From Rhododendron vialii (taxonomy: Eukaryota > Streptophyta > Magnoliopsida > Ericales > Ericaceae), in NCBI RefSeq assembly GCF_030253575.1, contig NC_080557.1:35723001-35787000 (forward strand): a stretch of 64,000 nucleotides of DNA, written 5' to 3'. Position 1 is the stretch's first letter. The number at the start of each line of letters is the position of its first letter. Shown piece by piece: positions 1 to 19,100 of this stretch. The translations under genes were made by a program, and so were the position numbers. Under the pieces are notes generated by a model. The model saw nothing but the letters and a program-made list of their open reading frames with translations, made no database searches and was not told the DNA's origin.

Positions 1-172
1 TAACTGTACATTCTAACGGTTCAAATCACCACGATGAGATCTTGATAGAGTAGTCTCCCGAGACCCATTAGCCCTGGTACTGCATAAACCCACTACAGGG
101 TATATATGTATCTTACTAGAACTAATTCTTTGAGGTTATGTTGTACGACTTTGCCCCCTTGTACGTACGTAG

Positions 173-254
173 GATGTGTTCCTTGTTTGGGGAGAACATG
201 ATCAGCTATTTCTATTGGAGAAAGCTACTGAACTCAAGGGGTATGTAACCAACC

Positions 255-303
<49 letters not shown>

Positions 304-557
304 CAAAATCCCTAATCACTCTTATGAATTTTTAAGATTTATTAATCCTTATTAGTAATTGGCAGAATGCTAAAAAAAACAAGTACTCCTATTTCCAACA
401 TAAAGATTTTTGAGATATTGTATGAATTTGGGTTTATGATTGCAGGCTTTTGGGGAAGAAGACCAAACTGGAAGTGATAAAGAACACCGGTCATGCGCCT
501 CAAATCGAAAACCCAGCCCAATTCAACAAAATTGTGTACAATTTACTAGTTAGCTGA
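173..557 (+). CDS. Alpha/beta hydrolase, 3' end (last two exons)
   Basis: Two exons (173-240 and 446-557) join in phase to encode the C-terminus of an alpha/beta-hydrolase. The text reads DVFLVWGEHDQLFLLEKATE, then LKGLLGKKTKLEVIKNTGHA, then PQIENPAQFNKIVYNFLVS and stop. The WGEHDQ segment carries the acidic residue of the Ser-Asp-His triad and NTGHA carries the histidine, as in the family. An in-frame TAG lies directly upstream of 173, which supports the AG acceptor there; the donor is GTATGT at 241 and the acceptor TGCAG at 441-445. The nucleophile elbow and lid lie left of the window, so the substrate cannot be told. Plant relatives are uncharacterised esterase/lipase-like hydrolases. The intron carries a (CT)n run 16 nt after the donor. 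Confidence 0.85.
257..299 (+). repeat. (CT)n microsatellite in alpha/beta-hydrolase last intron
   Basis: About 43 bp of uninterrupted CT begins 16 nt downstream of the GTATGT splice donor at 241. The sense strand is the pyrimidine strand. Confidence 0.97.
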
Positions 558-6114
<5,557 letters not shown>

Positions 6115-6711
6115 TCCATCCAAACTGTGAAGAGGTGCATTTTGCAAAATTAATTACTAGAAGTATATTGTTTATAAATATTGTACAGATATATGAGCAG
6201 GAATTGAATTGGCTGCATATAGAGAGAAGGTGGAATTTGCCTCCCTCATACAGCTCTTAACTTAGCAAGTAGCAATAGTAATAAGATCACTCTAAGAAGC
6301 TGGATCATGCTTGCTTAGACGAGATGGAGAGAACCTCCCATGGTATTGTATCTTTTCTTCACTAGTAATATGATGATGCGTTATCATTTGCCTCCTCTTC
6401 TATTGTGGAAAAAATAGTGCTATTCGTTTTGTGCATTACCTTTTCAAATAAGACACAGTGCTATTTCTGAGCACCAAACCAATTGGGTTCAAATATTAAC
6501 AGTACATTTTCAACGGAATGCATTGAAACACCATCCATAGTCGAATGTCCACTTGAATCATCCAAGGAAAGGTGAGTCGAGGAGACAAGATAACAGTTCT
6601 CTGTCTTCACCAGTTAAAAGTTAAAAAGACAAGAAAAGGAAGGGAAAAAAATATTTCTGAATATCCACATTGGGGAATCAATGCAGGATACAAATAGATA
6701 CAAAAACTATC

Positions 6712-9700
6712 TTAGAGTTCAGAAGACAATGTCATAGGGGAATAGCACAAGTAACCTACCTCAGTTTCCAGCATGTTGAGATGTTCCAATATTGGAGTCA
6801 AGTTTAGTCCAACAATATTTACTTGGGAGTTGGAGTGGCCATTCAGAAATTCATCACTAATCTGCAAAACAAGACAGAGCTGCTTAAACAATATGTTTCT
6901 GCTTCCATTTGTTTAAGCTGCATTTGGTTCAGCAAGAATAAAAGGTAACACTTTTTGCATTTCAAGCTTAAAGAACTAATAATTATGTGTAACACAGTAA
7001 TCTCAATACAGGAGTTAAAAGCAAAAGTTAAAACTCTCCCCCACAAACACTTGAACTGGGAATGCATATTCTTAACTATGGGCAATCATGCACTTATCAC
7101 AAGAAAATTATGGTATCAAATTTCACGGACCTACATCTCTTGCCCAACAAGCCTCTTTATATTAGACTACATGATCATCACTCAAATCATACTAATTCAT
7201 CTTTCAAGCCGACATTTGTCCTATTTATGATGCATCTTTAGTATCTAGTTGTGAAGATGTATTTTTATGTGCAACACAAATTTTATCACTGGATCTTTAC
7301 AATTCGAGATCCGATTAAGGATTCGGTTGAGAATTTGACGACTATGTTCAAGATAAAATTTAACAACGATGTTCGTAACTCTGATCTTGATTTTATATCC
7401 ACCACAACCTCTAGGAGTGTCCCCATAATTGCAATACCTTGTTAGTCCTACAAAATTGGATACATGGTTGTGTTTACACAATACGAAATCCCACATAAAA
7501 TTAGAAGATATCAAGAAGCTGCAAGCCTCGTGTACATAACTCAAATAAGAACAATGCTTGAAAATACAATAACAATCATGTTAGCCGAACTTTATCTATA
7601 TGTATCCTTTTTTGCACATGTATGTTGAAGTTAGTTGGCATAAATACCTGTGTACATCCAAAGAGCTTGACCAGCTTAAGAGACAAGCAGCTGTCAACAA
7701 TCAATCCCAGTGCTTCATTCGTGATTTTACGGCACCATGACAGATCCAAACTCCACAACTCCTTTGAACTTTTGGCCAGTGACAAGGCTGTGTTTGGGCC
7801 AACCTATAATTCATCACTCCTTGATTATCAGTAACAATTAGATAAATGGATGTATATGCGTACTGTGTGTGATTTGTGATCGGAATCATACAATCATGTG
7901 GTTCTTGCCCCAAAAGCATAGGGGATTTGTCCACTGCCATTCTAAAATTGCTAGACAGAAATTTCCTGAAATGATTGTTGTGGACATGTATATTACAAGC
8001 CCAAAACCACGAGGGTTAAGGAGCAGAAGTTACCAGATAAACATGAGAAACTATGCAGGCATAAACCTTTTTTTAATAAGTAATAAACTTTAGTGAAAAG
8101 GCATCAAGGGGATGCCACCCATTTACGAAAGAAAGCGAGGAACATACAGAAAAGGCCAAACAATAAAAGGACCTATATGCCACTCTAAACTCCAAAAATA
8201 TCAAACCATGCAGGCATAAACATGTCAGAGAAACTAGGAAAAGAGCTACACATCCTGGCAGCCATTGGAGAATGATTGAGTCCATACAAGAATAAAAATC
8301 ATGTACATCATGTATGTTCCTACCTTTCTGACATTATTCAGTGAAAGTTCTTTTAGAGACTTTCCAGAAGTTTCCAAGAATGCAGCAATAGCTTCGTCAC
8401 TGTCATGTGAAAAACTTCTAGCAGTTAGCTCGCTGCTTTAACAGAAGATGCAAACATCATAACAGAGACATAATTTATCACCTGCAACACGACCACGGGC
8501 CAAATGGACATAGGAGTTGAAAACTTGAAAGAAAAGGAATGCAAAGCTCAAATATCAAATCATGCAACCCATTATGAAGGAAAGGCACACCAATCTAAAA
8601 AACAGAAAGTCAGTGCAGAAGGCACATCTCCTCCTAAGCATGAAAGTGCAGATTCCTTATAGTATTGCAGCCATCAACTGTTCCAGAAAGTACTTCAGCT
8701 GTCACTATTTATAAACCATACTTTGCTCTTGGATTCCCATCATATGAACATTTTTCAGAATATCGAAAACCAACATTTCCCTTGTTCACCTTGACATCAA
8801 GTTTCCTGCCCTGCATTTCAAATGGCTGCACCACAGCCAAGGACCACCACTCTAGCTCCATTGAACTAAAGTATCGTGTTCCGCACAGCTCCATCATAAT
8901 CATACACAACCACTTTAATGGCAAACATGTGAGCGAGTTGGTGACAAGCACCCCTGATGATGTTGGTAAGACCGAATACATATAAAAACTTATAAATGTA
9001 CGATGGGAAAACTTTGTAGCATCCCCTCTGGTGCAAAAATATTGCAACTACTCTGCTAACATGAGTGCTATGATCTCCCAACATTTTCAAGATTATCCAT
9101 CCCGCCGAGTCAACAATCTCTATCACACAACCATTTAGGACCTAAATTGCACGTAGATACAATGAGATATAAACAGAAACCAAATTGAGAGAAACCTGAA
9201 ACTGGTCTGACGAAGTTTGAGAGTTTGAATGGATAGGCAACCATTGGAAAGATACTGGATTGCCAAATCTGTCAAGTTATGCAAGTTCGAAATGTTAAGG
9301 GAACACAGTCCAGAACAATTATTCCCAATGACTTCCATAGAGGTGTTGGTTAGTTTCCTGCATCAATTCAAAAACACCCTCTATTATTTTTAAATCAAAA
9401 ATTATTGTATTCTGAACATTCAACAAGTGGAAGTGTGGAACAAATCCAGTAGACTTACACACAATCAGCCAAATCAAGGCCTTTCATATTTCGGCCACAT
9501 TTAGTGATAACTTCAACGACAAATTCATCACATACTGTCTGGATTCCTGCTACTGACAATACTTCCAAACGTTTAAACTCCAAGATTGCAGGCGCAACTA
9601 CCCTAGCATCTATCCGATGGCAATTATCTATATAAAGCTCCCTCAAAGTAGCTCCTAAACAAGCAGATAGAAGGGATATGCCAGTATCGGTGAGAAGAGA

Positions 9701-12559
9701 GCACTCGCCCAAATTGATTGACTGTAGGGCAGGTGTTGATGCAACCAATGCTTTTAGTGCAACGTCTGTTAAACGACATGCACCCTTCAGGGATATAATA
9801 GCTAAATCAGGCAAGCTATTTTGAGACTGCACTATAGTCTTACACAAACTATCACCATGGACACATTGCCCGCATAGGTCTAGTTGAAGCACCTGCTATC
9901 ACAACAAAAGGAAACATTCACATTGAATCAGAACATGATAAATTGAATAAAAGACACCAAGAAAAAACAACCATAGTAAAATGGAACTTGTAGAGTCCAA
10001 AACGGAGGATGCATCAGAAATATCACAGGATTATGAGCATAAAAATTTTGCGAACTTCCTCGTTATTTCTTTAAGTTACTAAAACCAAACAAAGCCTTAA
10101 GTTCCAATCAATTGGAGTTGATTACATGAATCCATTTTTTTCCATTCCACTCTGTCAATTGCTAAAAATATTCAGTTAGGAAGTCGACAATTGACAGCAC
10201 ATGGGCGCACAAGCTAAGAAGCACGTGTACGAGTACGCATGCGGGTATGGGTACGTCGATACGGGAAAACCTAAAAAATGAAGGGTACGGGTACAGCTGG
10301 CCCGGTTGGGGTACGTCTATAACAAATGTATTTTTATAACTTAGAGCAATGTACTACTTGTAATAATTACACTTCAACTAAAGGAAATAGCTAAATGACT
10401 TAGGCAATTCGGAATCTAACATCAATTAGTAGTTTAACACCAAACTTAAGATACAAAGCAGAGTTTAATGCCATTATGCTAAAGAACCTTTAGACCAAAA
10501 ATCACTATTGTACAATCATGCTAAGCATAGAAAAGGAAGTCTTATCAACTTAGTTTCATCTTTGTGTTGGGTACAGCATATATATTGCAGAACTTCTGGG
10601 GTATGACAAAAGTCGAGGACAAAAGTTTCGGTACGTGTTTCATGTACCCAATATGGATTTAGAAGTACCATGCAAAGTACCGGTACCTGGTACGTCACGG
10701 GTACGAGTACGCCCGGGTTTTAGAAGCACCTGTGCTTCATAACGCACAAGTGAGAGACAAAACAATAAATGAACCAAAATCCCAAAGAGAACATTTTCTC
10801 CTAAAAACTGCCGACCTTCAAACTAAAGTCTTTGCAAAGCACATGATACCAGGCTGAAGGAATAAGCCAATCAGTTTTTTTTCAGCAAACTAATTTGATT
10901 AACAGATAAGCTTTCTCGAGAAGTTATCCACAAAAATTCTTCTTTTAGCCAAGTCCTTCAGTAGTTCAGTGTAGAAACTTCAAAATAAAACTCTACTAGT
11001 AGAAACAATTAAATGGTTATATCTATGACCTGAAACAAAAGATTCCAAACGTCGTGATGATCTCCTAAATCAAAGTAACTCCTATTAGAACTTTATTCCC
11101 ATGGATGCATCCACAGCCTGTACATGCCGGGTAAGCTAGCAATCATATAGCTAATTCTGCTCAGCCATACACATATAAAAAGAGAAGCAAGACGGTGACA
11201 GGGAAAACCTGTTACCTTCAAGCTTTTAGAGTCAAAAGTACCAAATATTTTGGTAAAATGTTCATCAGTTAGCCATGAACAATCCTTTATCCGTATCTCA
11301 GTTGGAGATCCTTGCATAAGGAGGTCCAAGGCACGCGCATTCATTTTCCGATAGTCACAGAGCATGTCGGCGAGTCTATGCTTCAAAGCATCCGGTACAT
11401 ATTCTAGAGACACTATTGCCTCAGCATTCTTCGCAAGGACTTTCATGGAAAGATCCAGTAGCGAAGGAACAAGAGGCATAACAATGTTACGGTCAAAACC
11501 CTCTGAGGGCTTCCAATTGATCAGTTGTTCAGAAGTACTCTTCAAGTTTCGATCTTTCACTAGTCTCATCGCGGCAGAAAAGGGACCCACGAAGTTTTCT
11601 ACATTTTTATCAGCTTCTTCTAATACAGTCTGCACTTCCATTTCTTGACTCAAAGGATCTACATATTTATTTTGATTCGAATTGAAACGCGCAAACCTTA
11701 GAGCATTATCGCATGCAACATCACGGTATCTATTTGCACGCGTCCTTTGTCTTGATTCTTGTGCTGCCATTGGTTCTGGCTCCCTTTGTATCTGCACTCT
11801 TTCCGTTTCCAATAGCTGGGTAGTTTCCTCCTGTTGGCTATCTATTTGTTGTTGTATACAACAGGAATCTGCTGAAATTATCAACTCCTGCCTTTCAGGT
11901 ATTAAATCCAACTGCATCGGCTTCATGGCAAGCGATAGCCAAGAATGAGAATCAACTAGTTTCGCCTTCCCTTTCTCTTCCCTGGTGTACCTCCTTCCAC
12001 CACTCACCGAAACACACCCTCTTTTGCCAGTATCATCCTCTTCGCTCTCATCAGACAAAATGTGAATGATATCCACCCTCTCCGCGACCACCACCGCTCC
12101 CACCCGGGTAGTATATTCTGGAAACTCCATATCATTTCCTCCCTCCTCTGCCGCGGGCAAATTGAGATCAAAATCCATTCTTTCTACATTCAAATCAAAA
12201 TCTAAAATTACCTTCCCTTTCTCACGATCAACCACCGCAATCGCTTCGCTCCAAGTCGAATTACCACAAGCAGAACTCAGCCCCATATTCCCCAAAACCC
12301 TATCATGATCAAAATCCATTCTTTCTACAGTTCCACTTCTTCCCGAAGCCCTATCTTCCTCCATCACTGGCCAATTCTCAACCCGATGAATTTCGGTACA
12401 GTCAACTGGATTCAAAACCCTAATTCCGTCAATTCTCGCACCCACTTGCTCTAAACAGATTAATTCCTCACAATTCGTCCCCAAAACCCTAGCTTTCTTC
12501 AGCCCCTCCGAATTCAAATTCCACTCGTGAACACTTGCTTCTTCACTCAATCTCTTCAT
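6712..12559 (-). CDS. RAD7-like leucine-rich-repeat protein (RNI-like/F-box-LRR type)
   Basis: A 773-residue protein in six coding exons on the minus strand: 12559-11216, 9892-9459, 9357-9196, 8399-8324, 7803-7648 and 6861-6712. All phases agree. I chose ATG at 12559 because the codon 15 bases upstream is GTG. The first 300 or so residues are low-complexity and acidic, with DFDLNLPAA (EAR-like, residues 129-137) and IIHILSDESEEDD (SUMO-interaction-like, 164-176). The C-terminal half is cysteine-containing LRRs (VLQLDLCG, LSLKGACRLTD-like, LDLSWCRKITNEAL, LVKLFGCTQ). Plant homologues are annotated as DNA repair RAD7/rhp7-like proteins; yeast Rad7 acts in global-genome excision repair in a ubiquitin ligase complex. 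No F-box is evident. The last exon could instead splice at GAG|GTAGGT near 6757, but read-through gives a family-like C-terminus. A hAT element sits in intron 1. Confidence 0.88.
10214..10742. mobile_element. Non-autonomous hAT-type element in RAD7-like intron 1
   Basis: 529 bp flanked by the exact 8-bp duplication CGCACAAG (10206-10213 and 10743-10750). Ends are CTAAGAAGCAC and, inverted, TTATGAAGCAC. Subterminal regions are rich in GTACGGGTACG-type words. No transposase frame is present. Confidence 0.85.
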
Positions 12560-12935
12560 TTTGATTCCAAACACAACTCCAACCTAAACCAAGACTGCGA
12601 ATTCGATCGGACTCGAATTTAGGGCATTCGCAACCCTAGGAATTTAGGGCTTCGATCGGTTGGGGATTGGATTGGCGGGGGTGCGGAATTCTGACTGGAT
12701 CGTGGAGGACGGTGAGGGAAACGATGAGAGAGAAAGGGGACGGGGGGGTTCTTGCGTGATTGGGAGGGGGGGTTTGGAGAGATTCAGTGATTGGGGTTTT
12801 CAGAGGGTATTTAAGTAATGTTGTTGTCGTTATTTCATGGGGATGAGGTGAAGGGATCGTGTTTTGTTGGAACATGCTAAAAGGCAATGGAAAGATTTTA
12901 GAGAGAGAAAGAGAGTACTTGGAAGCAAGATTCTA

Positions 12936-12961
12936 CAGAGAGAGAGAGAGAGAGAGAGAGA
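12936..12961 (-). repeat. (AG)n tract upstream of the RAD7-like gene
   Basis: About 25 bp of AG, which is CT on the sense strand of the RAD7-like gene, about 380 bp upstream of its ATG. It could be in the 5' UTR or promoter. Confidence 0.9.
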
Positions 12962-13172
12962 GGGTTTCTTCCTTGATTGATTGCTCGTCGATCCTTCTTT
13001 GGCTGGTCGATGGACATCTGCGTCATTTGTTGCCGCTACTTTTCCCGCTTTTTTTTCCCTTCATTTCTCGTTATGTTGGTTTTCTTATTCGGTAGTTTTC
13101 TGAAAACTAATAAATACTCCTATAACTTACTTTTATATTGATAAATAAATAAAAACCCAGTATAACTGCAAT

Positions 13173-13673
13173 GGCGGATCCATAAAATGGGGACAGGAGG
13201 GGCACTATTAATCATAGACTTGGAAATATTTCTTCCTAATCAAACACGAAATTAATTCAAATCCAAGTTTTAGAGGCTTTAGAGATGAGATTTTTCAACA
13301 AATATTGAAAATCAAAAAATTTCACATACAATCAACGCACATATTTAAAGATACCGTAACTGTACGATGAAATGCCTAGCAATTATATTTTATTACTACT
13401 ATATAAATAGAGCAATCAAACGATTGACCATAGATCCATGATCGAGGCCAATTTTTTATTTTTTTTTATAGAGAGTTGAGCTCATTTATGAAGGGTTTAT
13501 TTTCTTAGTTTTTAAGTGTGATAGCTTTGATAATTTTTACATGTCAATAGTTCATTAGTGCAATTTTTGAGGGGTTATGAAACATACTATCATTGATAGA
13601 TAGAGATATAATTGCAAGATTGGAAAAAGCCAGGGGATCATGTGACCCTTGTGGGCCTAACGTGGATCCGCCC
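13173..13673. mobile_element. Degenerate element with GGCGGATCCA inverted ends
   Basis: The left end CAATGGCGGATCCA and right end TGGATCCGCCCTTG are inverted copies about 500 bp apart. They resemble the ends of the 16.5-kb and 60.5-kb hAT-type elements. I find no convincing target duplication (AGTATAAC versus AGTGTAAG at best), so the superfamily is inferred. Confidence 0.45.
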
Positions 13674-14380
13674 TTGAGTGTAAGCTACGCGGACCATAGC
13701 CCTAAAGTAGTTGCAACAAGTTATGAACAAAAAGGGGTTATGCTTCTCGGTCTCAATTGATTGAGATACAAAGCTCGATTTGGTTTGGTTTGGTATGTGT
13801 CAGTTTGGGACATTGATTGATCTTGGTACCAAACCCCATGTTGTTTTTATCTGAAATAATTAGAGCCGTTCAATTTGTTTAAAAAAAATCAACTTGTTCG
13901 AATATCGATGAGGGTTTAATCGGTATTTGTCCCTAAATTTAACTTGATAAAAATTAAATGAATCGATCAAGCACTTATTGATATCCAAATGAGTTGATTT
14001 TTCATGAAAACTCTTAAAAGCATGTTTTAAACAAATTGAACGACTCCGATTTGTATCAAAAGTTGTGCAATCGATGTGTCCCTCGAACTGGCATGAGTAC
14101 TTGTTAGGTAAAATACTTCACGTCATCTATTTTTCATTTATGAGTAGAATACATTCGTGTATTCATAATTGATAAGTACTTGATGTAAAATATTTTTATT
14201 TTTCGATATTCATTTTATTCATAGATATAAATAAAATGATTATAGATATAAATAAAATGAGAGACATTTATACTGAGAAGATAGCCATCATATATTATTG
14301 AGCATCATAAACAAGATACAACCCATTTACTGCGCAAGGCAATAAAAAGCCCAACGAAGCAAATCTCTTCTCTTCTATTA

Positions 14381-14596
14381 CTACCTCCATCCAAAAATGT
14401 TTGTCCGATCCACAAAACGAGAATGTAAAAATATTTCAAGTTTTGCAAATAAATAAATAAATTTTTTCCAACAATTTACTAAATCTAGACGAGTTCTTTT
14501 AATTTATGAAAAATGTTTGAATTTTTTCTTAAAAGAAATACATTATTTTTTAGTTCTCATTTTGCGGACCGGACAAACATTTTGGGACGGGAGGAG
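14381..14596. mobile_element. Stowaway (Tc1/mariner) MITE
   Basis: The left end CTACCTCCATCCAAAAATGT and the right end ACATTTTGGGACGGGAGGAG form terminal inverted repeats of about 27 bp. TA dinucleotides flank both ends. This is the standard Stowaway consensus; length is 216 bp. Confidence 0.88.
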
Positions 14597-14624
14597 TAAT
14601 AGATTTGCTTCGTTTTAATCTCTT

Positions 14625-15150
14625 CTATTAATCATAAATACGATGCGACCCATTGCGGTCAATAGATTTGCTTCGTTTTAATCTCTTATATTAATCAACC
14701 CACCAATCAATATGTCAACCAAATCAAGAAATAGAAAGCAATAAACAATTTACATAAGGATAAACATGCAAAACCCCCCTAATGGTAAAAATCACGAGAA
14801 AGAGTCAAAACACTATCTGAATCATTGTGCAGTTACAAAAAGACCATAATAAGACAACCATGAATCCTTCCGTATTAGTAAGCAGATCTCTTCTATTCAT
14901 CATAAACAAGATACAAGCTATTTCGGTCAATAGATTTACTTTGTTTTAATCTCTTCTATTAATCAACCCACCAATCAATATGCCAACCAAATCAATAAAC
15001 AGAAAGCAATAAACAATGAACACAATCATATACATGGAAAACCCCTGAAAGAGTAAAAATCACAGGAATGAATCAAAATGCTATATGAATCATTGTGCAA
15101 TTACAAAACAACCTTACTATTACAATCGTGAATCCTCACCAACTAACCAA
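14625..15150. repeat. Tandem duplication, period about 267 bp
   Basis: 14625-14891 and 14892-15150 align over most of their length. Both contain TCAACCCACCAATCAATATG, TAGAAAGCAATAAACAAT-type text and GAATCATTGTGCA. A third partial relative lies near 14289-14375, left of the Stowaway MITE. The right copy runs into the LTR-like sequence that follows. Confidence 0.8.
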
Positions 15151-15660
15151 AGACAAATGTGCCAAATCCACGGACACAGCACCGAATATTTGATTGCCGA
15201 ATGCCTTGAATCCTCAAGCCCTCCGAGATACTTCCAAAATCTACTAGAAGAATGACCCAAGTAGTTGAATGGAACTTTTGAGGAACTTCTTGGAGTTATA
15301 CTCGATGATCAATCGATCATTCATTTTCTCCAAGAATCAAACCGAGTGGTTTCTGAAGATTAGACCAAGAGAGGAGCGGCTATGTTATGTTTGGTGTATT
15401 GAAAACCCTAACATACGCATATTTATAAGCTGCAGGAAAAATTCCGAGTTGCTCGAGCACTATCTATAGACCTATCTAAGTTACTCGAGCACACTTCTGA
15501 AAAAGCGGAGATTGCGCACCACACTTCGAATCCCTTGACTTATGCCTAAAACTCAACCTCTCAATACAAATTAACATTGATTTCCTTTCACTTCCTCAAT
15601 AGTCATCATAAATATATAATGAAAAATTACAACTCAATAAATCCCAACATGTATACACGC
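15151..15660 (-). mobile_element. LTR-like promoter region of a degraded retrotransposon
   Basis: Read on the minus strand, the segment opens TGTTGGGATTTATTGAG (from 15649). It has a TATA box TTATAAATATG (rc of about 15421-15430) followed by an apparent leader. The tandem duplication beyond may be its 3' part. I cannot define both ends or a 5-bp target duplication, and no gag or pol is seen, so this is a low-confidence LTR remnant. Confidence 0.4.
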
Positions 15661-16196
15661 AAATATGTGTTTTCTATGAAATTACCGACAAAGAGAGACC
15701 TCAGCCTATGGAGCTTACATGTACAATTATGAATGACAATCACGTACGCAACTACGTTTGGATATCATCTGAAGTAACACATTACATGGCCCAACAGTTT
15801 TTGGGGCACAAATCTTAGCCACGGCCCTCTCATACAAACAGAACGAAGAAAAGGGACAGCATGGAAAAAGAGTGGGCAAAAAATGGAAGATAGAACTTGA
15901 CGCCATAGCAAATGGTACTCCAGTATAACTACAAATACATATGTGGTCACCATAAAATTTCTAAACATTTTTATCCCAATATCTGAATGCAGTACAACTG
16001 AATAGTGAATTTATACAACTAGACTATGGATTTCTCTGAGTCTACTGATAGCAACAATAAAGTCTGGAGGAATATCAGGATGATTTCTATGCTTAATCAT
16101 AGGTTGATGCCAATCTAATAGCCAAAGAAGTCGAACAACTCAACAATACTGCAATTACAAATAAAATAAAAGCTGTATAGAAGTGCAACATACTAC

Positions 16197-19100
16197 TTAC
16201 GTATCTTTATTTACATCAATACACTTACGATCATCGCTGCAATAGTCATCCATACTATCATCGCAAACATCTTTAGGACTCGCTGCTGCGGTCCTTTCAC
16301 AGGGAAGTGTTAAATCCATCCAGGTACAATCCTCATGCTCCATGCCTGCAGGGTCTTCCACCCAGTCATCCATGCCAGCATCAATAGCTTCTAAGCATAA
16401 AGAGTCATATTCATCCCTTATTCTTGATTTAATTGCGTCCTGCCTGCTTTGCATCAGCCAAAAGCCAAGTTTACATGCAGTCATAAGGTAGGATAACAAG
16501 GAGTGATAAACAGGGCCGAAGCCAAAAATTTTAATATATGGGGTCAAAAACTAGAATCATAGTAGCAATTTAGGACAGATTGTGAGATCTATTGGGGGGT
16601 CAAATAGCAAATATTGGGTGCAAAGTATAATTTTTCTTATAGAGAAAGTGGGGTCAAGTGACCCCGCCTGTCTCTTTGTGGCTCTGCCCTTGTGTGATAA
16701 ACTAACTTACTGCTAAAATTTCGAATTCGTTTCTAGTTTCTAGTTCCCAGTGAATAAACTGAGACAGATAAAACTGATGGTCACTATCTAAGGAAAACTG
16801 ATTGTATTCCTGGAATCTATAAGATCACAACAATTTTAGAGTCCTGAAATAATACAGAAAACCTTGAAATAGATGATGGTTTCTAACCAACTAAGATATT
16901 GCATTTATTATCTTGGCTCCATTTGTTTTGAAGTTAAATATTTTACACCGAAATATACTTGTTTGTAAAATAATTTTGCAGAAATAATATTCGTGTAAAG
17001 TATTTTTCGGTGTTCAGTTTGCAAATAAGTTTTCTAGGGGAAAAAAAAGGAAGGGGGAGATATTCAGTGATCTCCGAGTCCAACCAACCAAATCAACTAT
17101 GAACATATCCTGAGACGAACGGTAGGCAAAAAAAGGAATGCTAAAAACTACAAAAGAGAAGATGGATGAAGATACAACCCGTAGCAGAAAATGACTTTAA
17201 GTGTAATCTTAGAGGAAATCATTTTTGGTCTCATGGGGTAAAACATTTTACTTGAAAACTATTTTACACACTTATTGTCCAACCAAACAATGGAAAATGA
17301 GGAAATTATTCTGCAAGAAAATATTGTACATCGAAACCTATGGATCCTTATGTCATTATCCCCAATAGTTTAAGGGGTATAACACTTTAGTTTACACAGG
17401 TAATGCATTTAAACATAATGGCAAGTTCATTATGCGCTCCCAGTGGTGTAGTATGGGTTTGACTTCAGCGAATTCGCCTCTCCACAAAAAAGGTGGGGGT
17501 GATGCTTCCTTACTACTATCTCTAATAGACCACGCCGTAAGCGGAATAGCAGAATATAAACAAAAGTTGTTACCTCTCTTGAAGACGCAAGTTATAGTGA
17601 ACAAAAATGAGGTCGTTCAACCTCTGACGGTCCAACCGATTCCTCTTCTTTAAATGCATAAGCTCAAAAATGCTCAAGCTCCTTTTACACCGGATTATAC
17701 TAGAAGTTTGACTTAGTACCCTTACTGCAAATCTTTGCAGATCCGAATAGTCAGATGCATACAGAGACCACCAAGTAGCTGCGAAACAACAGAAAAAAGT
17801 GATTAAGAAACCCTGAATAAGTTAAAAGCTCCAAAACACCATTTTGAATTGAGGCTAACCTGGGTCAAGTGACTCTCGACCACGTAATGCCATAGGACGA
17901 CCAAAATCCCCAACAGCATCCTCGTAGAACTTAATGTGGCCTGTAATTGTTACCTGAGCAGTCAAGTTAGTTTCTAACGTCTCAATGCAATCAAGTAACC
18001 CTTTCCGAATGACTTTGTTAGTTGAAAAACTGGGGTGGTAAAATATGGATGGGTTCAGATAGTAACCAGCTGCGTGAAGGGGGCTATGGAGTTCCTCCTG
18101 CCAAATACGATCAATAACAGCTAAATAGGGTAAGTACATAGATTCATTGTCGTCAAAACCCGTAATGATGCTTCTCTTTGCTTTTTCCATTGCATCGTAA
18201 ATTAAACCAACTGATGGTCTGTCTTCATCAAGGAGGTGTAATACAGCAAGAAGAGGTTGTGTGGCCTTTAGTGTTTGGTCAGAAAATGACCAGAAACGCG
18301 GGTCCATCACGATATCTCCCACAACAAGCCCCACACTTTGCTTAGAGAAAGATGACTGCATCCAAGTATCACTGGTGAACATCTGATGGAGAGGCTCTTT
18401 CAAAGAGACAATGCTTTGCAGTGTCAGGAAGTTTGAAGCATACTTGGTTATTCCAAGTCGAATAATGTTTCTTTCGCCTGTCTTCTTCCTCATCAAATCA
18501 AGGACCCAAGAATTATTATACACGAACTGTGTTATTCGTTTAGCCTTCGCCATAACTTCTTTGACTTCATCCATTTTTTCAATTTCCTCGAGCATCAGAT
18601 CAATACAGCTTGCACCACTGGCACTCCAGAAAAAGGTTCTGTACTTCCTCATCAACTCTTTCCCTGCAGCTTTATAACTTGGTTCAGCGTCTGTCACAAA
18701 GTTGACAATATTATTGGGTCCAACCTCTTGGACAACACTATCAAACAAACTCAGAAGTGCTTCAGATGATTTATCAATGTCAGTAGCAACAACAGATTTG
18801 AGGAATACTGTACCCTTTGAACAGTAACCAAAGAAGTTTATAACTATGCGGCCAGTTCTGTCTACCCACCTATCAACCATGACAGTACACCCAGTCATTT
18901 CGCAAGACTTTCTCCATTCACGGGATAGTTCCTCTGCCTCTTGAGCACTTCTATTTTCTAATGTACCACTCAAAGAGTGGTAAGAAGGCACTTTATAACC
19001 AGGACCTGCAGCAGCAATAGCATCTGCCATCTGCTGGAAATAACATGAATTTGAGGCACTTAAAGGAATACCGGCATCAAACATAAATTTCACTATAGCC

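Noticed and set aside
6712-6760. Splice donor GAG|GTAGGT near the end of the RAD7-like gene
   Set aside because: A good donor sequence, but no acceptable downstream exon was found before the convergent endoglucanase 3' end. Read-through gives a short C-terminus with a YSP motif like its relatives.
8073-9126. Frames of 70-112 codons between RAD7-like exons
   Set aside because: They lie in introns, and flanking exons join in phase without them.
12560-12574. Five-codon N-terminal extension (MFGIK) of the RAD7-like protein
   Set aside because: It would need a GTG start; the first ATG is at 12559.
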